Below, in pieces: positions 60,723-64,000 of a stretch of DNA of 64,000 nucleotides. Source of the stretch: Pseudomonas sp. SST3 (GTDB lineage: Bacteria; Pseudomonadota; Gammaproteobacteria; Pseudomonadales; Pseudomonadaceae); assembly GCF_003325755.1 (NCBI RefSeq), contig NZ_QORI02000011.1, positions 139,427-203,426 on the forward strand, read 5' to 3'. The notes below the pieces were generated by a model. It did not search any database and was not told the DNA's origin. It worked only from the letters and a program-made list of their open reading frames with translations. Positions within the stretch are counted from its first letter, which is position 1. Each line of letters opens with the position of its first letter. The translations under genes were made by a program, and so were the position numbers.

Positions 60723-61766
60723 CTACTGCTGCACGACGCTGGCGATGTTGCCGCTGCCGTTCTGAATAATGCTGGCGGAAGCGTTATCGTACGAGAGCGT
60801 CTCCTGCCTCAGGAAAGCCTGGTTGTTGTCACCCGTCTGGCTGATGAATGCTTCGTGGACGTGAAAACCCTGGTAGGCGTCGATCTGGTTATAGGAGCCA
60901 ACCTGGGCGACATCGAGGCTGTTGTCGTCGCCAGCCTGTGCGATATCGACCAGGTTATAGCTGCCCTCCGAGTACCCGCTGATCCTGGATCCTTGCCCGC
61001 TAAAGTGGGCATTCAGCTCGTTTCCGGTGCCTCGCTGCGTATAGTCCAGCGTGCTGTAGCCATCGCCGGCTCTGATCTGCGCGATGTTGGCGGTGCCAAG
61101 CTGCTGAAGGAACACATCGCCTGCAGGATAGCGGCCAGAGGACTGATAGATGTCCGCCTGGTTGGCAGTGCCGTCCTGCTCGATCACGGCGAAACCACCC
61201 CCGATGCCGAAGCTTACCTGCTCCAGTTGCACCTGATTCGCAACGCCTGACTGCTGAACATTCGCCGTACTGAAACCAGACTGATCGATCGTGACGGTAT
61301 TGTCCTGGCCGGCGGAAACCACATTGAGTTCGTTGCCCACCCAAGTCTGTGTGGCATCGAGCTGGTTTCCAGAGCCCTGCTGGCTGACAGTCGCCGTCGC
61401 CGAGAGCTCGCCGAGACTTTCCTGCTGTTCGATATGAGCGCTATTGGAGCTCCCCGTCTGGTAGACAGCCGCGCTCGCCAACCCTGGCCGGCTGCCGTGG
61501 ACCTGATAGATCGCAGCCGAATTCAGCGTGCCTGATTGCTCGATGCTCGCCTGGCTGCCCTCGCCACTGCTGCCGGATTGGTCGGTGAGTGCGTTGTTCT
61601 CGGTACCATTCTGAACGATGAAAGACCGCTGCAGGGCACCGCTTTGTATCTGCTCTGCGGTGTTGTTGGTGCCGCTCTGTTCTATCTCGGCCAGGTGCTC
61701 GTTGGCCATGAGGTTGCCGCTTGCCACCAGCAAGAGCGCTGCGGCGAGAGGAGTAGTCTTATACAT
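60723..61766 (-). CDS. Curlin-repeat secreted protein (amyloid-type)
   Basis: A 347-residue protein with a signal peptide ending near NLMA (residue 21) followed by about a dozen degenerate repeats around the pattern Q-x-G-x-x-N-x-A/L-x-x-x-Q, e.g. IEQSGTNNTAEQIQSG, IEQDGTANQADIYQSS and IIQNGSGNIASVVQQ. This is the curlin (CsgA/CsgB) pattern that forms cross-beta amyloid fibres, but the protein is more than twice the usual CsgA length. No csgDEFG or second curlin lies in the window, so export must use genes elsewhere. Glutamine, asparagine, glycine and serine dominate; no cysteine is present. Confidence 0.82.
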   Translation of the reverse strand: MYKTTPLAAALLLVASGNLMANEHLAEIEQSGTNNTAEQIQSGALQRSFIVQNGTENNALTDQSGSSGEGSQASIEQSGTLNSAAIYQVHGSRPGLASAAVYQTGSSNSAHIEQQESLGELSATATVSQQGSGNQLDATQTWVGNELNVVSAGQDNTVTIDQSGFSTANVQQSGVANQVQLEQVSFGIGGGFAVIEQDGTANQADIYQSSGRYPAGDVFLQQLGTANIAQIRAGDGYSTLDYTQRGTGNELNAHFSGQGSRISGYSEGSYNLVDIAQAGDDNSLDVAQVGSYNQIDAYQGFHVHEAFISQTGDNNQAFLRQETLSYDNASASIIQNGSGNIASVVQQ

Positions 61767-61973
61767 TGGAATCTCCTGTTCGCGATGGATGAGCTCCGTA
61801 CATCACAGGCGAAGCAGGGCGATTGTTGTCGGTTAGCTTGGCCACCGGAATAGACCATAAGAGCTAAATATGGGCCGGCGAGGATTAGAGCATCGTACCT
61901 TCGTGGTCCAGGCAAAAGCACAAGCGCAGCTTTACTCAGGTAAACCTTCGCACCTGCCGCTCGCTGAAACCTT

Positions 61974-62303
61974 CTAACCACCGCCTACCGCGAACAGCAC
62001 GCCAAGCAGACTGAGCAAGGCGCCGAGCGGTACGACCCACCGTTCCCGCCATGCGAGTGTCAAGCTGACCGTCAGCCCGGCGAGCATCAGCTGTGCGAGA
62101 CAGACGACCAGGCCGATCGCTACGCCTAGCGAGGCGACATTTACAACGGCCGTACCGAGTAGCAGCCCGGTCGCGGCTACACGCAGCCACCGTTGTCGTT
62201 CGGATGTCGGAGCGGTATTGAAGATCGCACGGTGGTGTCGGGTCAGTGCCAGGCAGAGCGCGAGCATGCCCAGGTACGCTAGGGCGAAAGCGAGTGTGGT
62301 CAT
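61974..62303 (-). CDS. DUF3325 membrane protein
   Basis: A 109-residue protein with three or four predicted membrane helices matching DUF3325. It closes the DUF3649-PepSY-DUF3325 operon; its start overlaps the PepSY stop (62300-62303). This trio is often found beside TonB-dependent siderophore receptors, suggesting a part in handling ferric siderophores. The ATG at 62303 is chosen because of the overlap; the longer frame has no support. Confidence 0.8.
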   Translation of the reverse strand: MTTLAFALAYLGMLALCLALTRHHRAIFNTAPTSERQRWLRVAATGLLLGTAVVNVASLGVAIGLVVCLAQLMLAGLTVSLTLAWRERWVVPLGALLSLLGVLFAVGGG

Positions 62304-63832
62304 GGTGCCAACTCCTGTTCTTGCGTGGCGGTGTACGCGCCCTTGCGTGCCGATTGATGTTGACGCGGTCGGCGAAGCGAGCACCATGCGCAGAGTCCGC
62401 CAACTACCAGCAGCACTATGTCGACGCCCGCTAATGTCAGGTCTCCGCGGAGGAGGCTTGCCACTAAATGCCCGTCAGGTGCAGTCAGCCCGTTGAGCAA
62501 GGGCAGGCCTAGCGCGAGTATTGCCAGCAGTGCGAATAGCCGGCGGAGCAGCTTGAGCGGTTGGTGACGCCACAAATAGGCGGTGATCGCCACGGCAAGC
62601 CAAGCAAAGGCGAAGCACCAGGCCTCGGCAGAACCGCGTGCGGTCAATGTGTTGGGTAACAAACGATTCGCCCAGAGCAGAGCCAGCGAGGCGATGGGCA
62701 GGCCGAAGAAGATCGCGCCGTTGAGTGCCCGAACGACTTCCAGGCCCCGAATCTGGCGTCCCTCGCGCTTGCGCAACCATACGCGGGTCCCGGCCACCAG
62801 CATCGCGCAGCCGGCAAGTCCGAGAAGACCGTACAGCAGGCGTACGATTTGCCCGCCGAACTGCGCCATGTGCAGCCCCACCAACCAGATATAGGCCTGA
62901 TAGCTGGTCGGTGCTTGCTGCCGGTGAAGGAGGTCGCCGGTGAAGGCGTCGTAGCTCAGGGTGTCTTGTGGTGAGCCGATGCGCGACGGATCGGAACGAC
63001 GCACGCTGACGACGGCAGACGCGTCTGCAGGGTGCTCGACAATGATCCAGCCGGGCTCTCCGTCACCCCAGCGTTGGCGTGCGTTGGAGAGCATGTCATT
63101 CAGCGAAGCGAATTGGCCGGCCGGCTGGTGCAGCTCGTTGCGGTGATAACCGCCTTGCACTTCTTCAAAGAAGGCCAGTGGATCGCCTCCGTAAGCGACC
63201 ATCCCTCCTGCAGGCATGTAGGACGCGACGAACACCGCCACGCCGGTGTAAGCAAGAATCAGATGGAACGGCAGGCCGATGACGCCGAACAGGTTGTGAG
63301 CATCGAGCCAGGCGCGCTGGCCGTTGGCCTGGGGGCGCAGGGTAAAGAAATCCTTGAAGATCCGCCGATGGATGATGATTCCCGACACCAGGGCCACCAG
63401 CATGAACATGCCCGCCAGGCCAACGACATACATGCCGACGGTTCCGGCATGCAGGTTGTAGTGCAGCGTGAAGAAAAATTCGCCGCCTACCGACTCGGGC
63501 ATGGGCTTTCCGCTACGAGGGTCGAATGCGACACGACCGCGCGTACCGGATTCGTCCTCTTCCCAGCCCAGTCGCCAATAAGGCTCACGTTCGGTCGGAC
63601 CATGCAACCAATAGGCGTGTAGCTGTTCCTGAACGTTCGCCTGAACCCAGTTGCCGATGTCATCGGCGGTCATCGATGCGGCCGTCTGCGTATGCAACGC
63701 AGGCCGCATCCAACGCTCCAGCTCTTTATCGAAACAGGCCAGGGTGCCGGCGAAAATGATCACGGACAGTAACCAGCTGGGCAATAAGCCGCCCCAGGTA
63801 TGCAGCCCGGCCATTGATTGGCGAAGAGTCAT
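62300..63832 (-). CDS. PepSY-associated TM helix protein (siderophore-linked)
   Basis: A 510-residue inner-membrane protein with PepSY-type periplasmic parts. Membrane helices lie at about residues 15-40, 145-170, 190-215 and 325-350, with more near the C-terminus; conserved histidines (LHTWGG, LHYNLHAGTVG, LHMAQFGG) are positioned as haem or metal ligands. The related FpvG of P. aeruginosa reduces ferric pyoverdine in the periplasm, so a ferric-siderophore reductase role is likely. GGAGGA precedes the ATG at 63832. Both neighbours overlap it by four bases. Confidence 0.88.
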   Translation of the reverse strand: MTLRQSMAGLHTWGGLLPSWLLSVIIFAGTLACFDKELERWMRPALHTQTAASMTADDIGNWVQANVQEQLHAYWLHGPTEREPYWRLGWEEDESGTRGRVAFDPRSGKPMPESVGGEFFFTLHYNLHAGTVGMYVVGLAGMFMLVALVSGIIIHRRIFKDFFTLRPQANGQRAWLDAHNLFGVIGLPFHLILAYTGVAVFVASYMPAGGMVAYGGDPLAFFEEVQGGYHRNELHQPAGQFASLNDMLSNARQRWGDGEPGWIIVEHPADASAVVSVRRSDPSRIGSPQDTLSYDAFTGDLLHRQQAPTSYQAYIWLVGLHMAQFGGQIVRLLYGLLGLAGCAMLVAGTRVWLRKREGRQIRGLEVVRALNGAIFFGLPIASLALLWANRLLPNTLTARGSAEAWCFAFAWLAVAITAYLWRHQPLKLLRRLFALLAILALGLPLLNGLTAPDGHLVASLLRGDLTLAGVDIVLLVVGGLCAWCSLRRPRQHQSARKGAYTATQEQELAP

Positions 63833-64000
63833 GGACGGGTCCTCCACTCGACGGGCAGGTAAGCACCCAGGCAGAAGAGGGCGGCCAGTCCGGCAATCAG
63901 TAACCAGGCGTGCAAGGCGCTTTTAGCCGCGAAGGCGTAAATGACCGCCCCCACCCAGACGGCGAAACAGAGCAGACTGGCTGTCACTACCCGGTCAGGT
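63829..64000 (-). CDS. DUF3649 membrane protein (partial)
   Basis: The minus strand reads in frame from the window edge to a TGA at 63831-63829, giving 57 codons that include two hydrophobic helices (SLLCFAVWVGAVIYAF and WLLIAGLAALFCLGAY) and end VEWRTRP. Position before the PepSY gene, with an ATGA overlap, and the helix pattern match DUF3649, the usual first gene of this operon. The N-terminus is beyond the window. Confidence 0.72.
   Translation of the reverse strand, partial: PDRVVTASLLCFAVWVGAVIYAFAAKSALHAWLLIAGLAALFCLGAYLPVEWRTRP

Overview
The window looks like chromosomal DNA of a Pseudomonas-group gammaproteobacterium, most likely the P. stutzeri (Stutzerimonas) lineage. The evidence is high GC, gene blocks whose order I recognise from P. 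aeruginosa, and dispersed palindromes of the type GTAGGGTGGGC-TT-CAGCCCACC. This placement is inference; no rRNA or tRNA gene is present to confirm it. I saw no CRISPR array, prophage or insertion sequence.

Layout. 1-4118: start of minC, a lipid A acyltransferase, a pirin, and an MlaA-like protein in an operon with an exported alpha/beta hydrolase. 4622-7119: a DUF2061 membrane protein divergent from the yjcH-actP acetate uptake operon, which ends in a clear terminator. 7275-10125: a short-chain dehydrogenase, a CynX/NimT-type MFS carrier, a conserved hypothetical and YheU. 10269-18879: a hybrid histidine kinase and the complete osmoprotectant cassette for N-acetylglutaminylglutamine amide (asnO-ngg-M42 peptidase) with a divergent MarR regulator. 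18914-28799: LysR with DUF1127, mnmC, a two-domain polyphosphate:AMP phosphotransferase, a thiolase, fumC, a DUF2059 protein, a BolA protein and trhO. 28862-37858: a DsbA-family protein overlapping an ABC exporter, an HBM-type chemoreceptor, an APC permease, a YdjM-like protein, arfB and an MFS carrier.

38139-46538 is an itaconate catabolism locus: LysR regulator, itaconyl-CoA hydratase, acyl-CoA dehydrogenase, VOC protein, MmgE/PrpD protein, itaconate CoA-transferase, citramalyl-CoA lyase and a TRAP binding protein. Itaconate would be taken up, activated to its CoA ester, hydrated and split to acetyl-CoA and pyruvate. The two TRAP membrane subunits are absent here. Palindromic repeats sit in three of the gaps inside this operon.

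46661-58433 is Pseudomonas core: a PA2817-family protein, fadE, a YadG/YadH-type ABC pair, queF, DUF4404, a second MlaA-like protein, a PilZ protein, an RssB-like PP2C response regulator with its STAS partner, transaldolase and dusA. A MITE-like inverted-repeat element supplies the tal stop codon.

58434-64000 is the accessory part. It holds an unrecognised regulator (helical-repeat region plus two predicted winged helices) in an operon with a small five-repeat beta-propeller protein, behind an 18-bp perfect palindrome; a lone curlin-repeat (amyloid-type) secreted protein; and a DUF3649-PepSY-DUF3325 operon of the kind found near siderophore receptors. The regulator/propeller pair and the orphan curlin are the best candidates for something undescribed.
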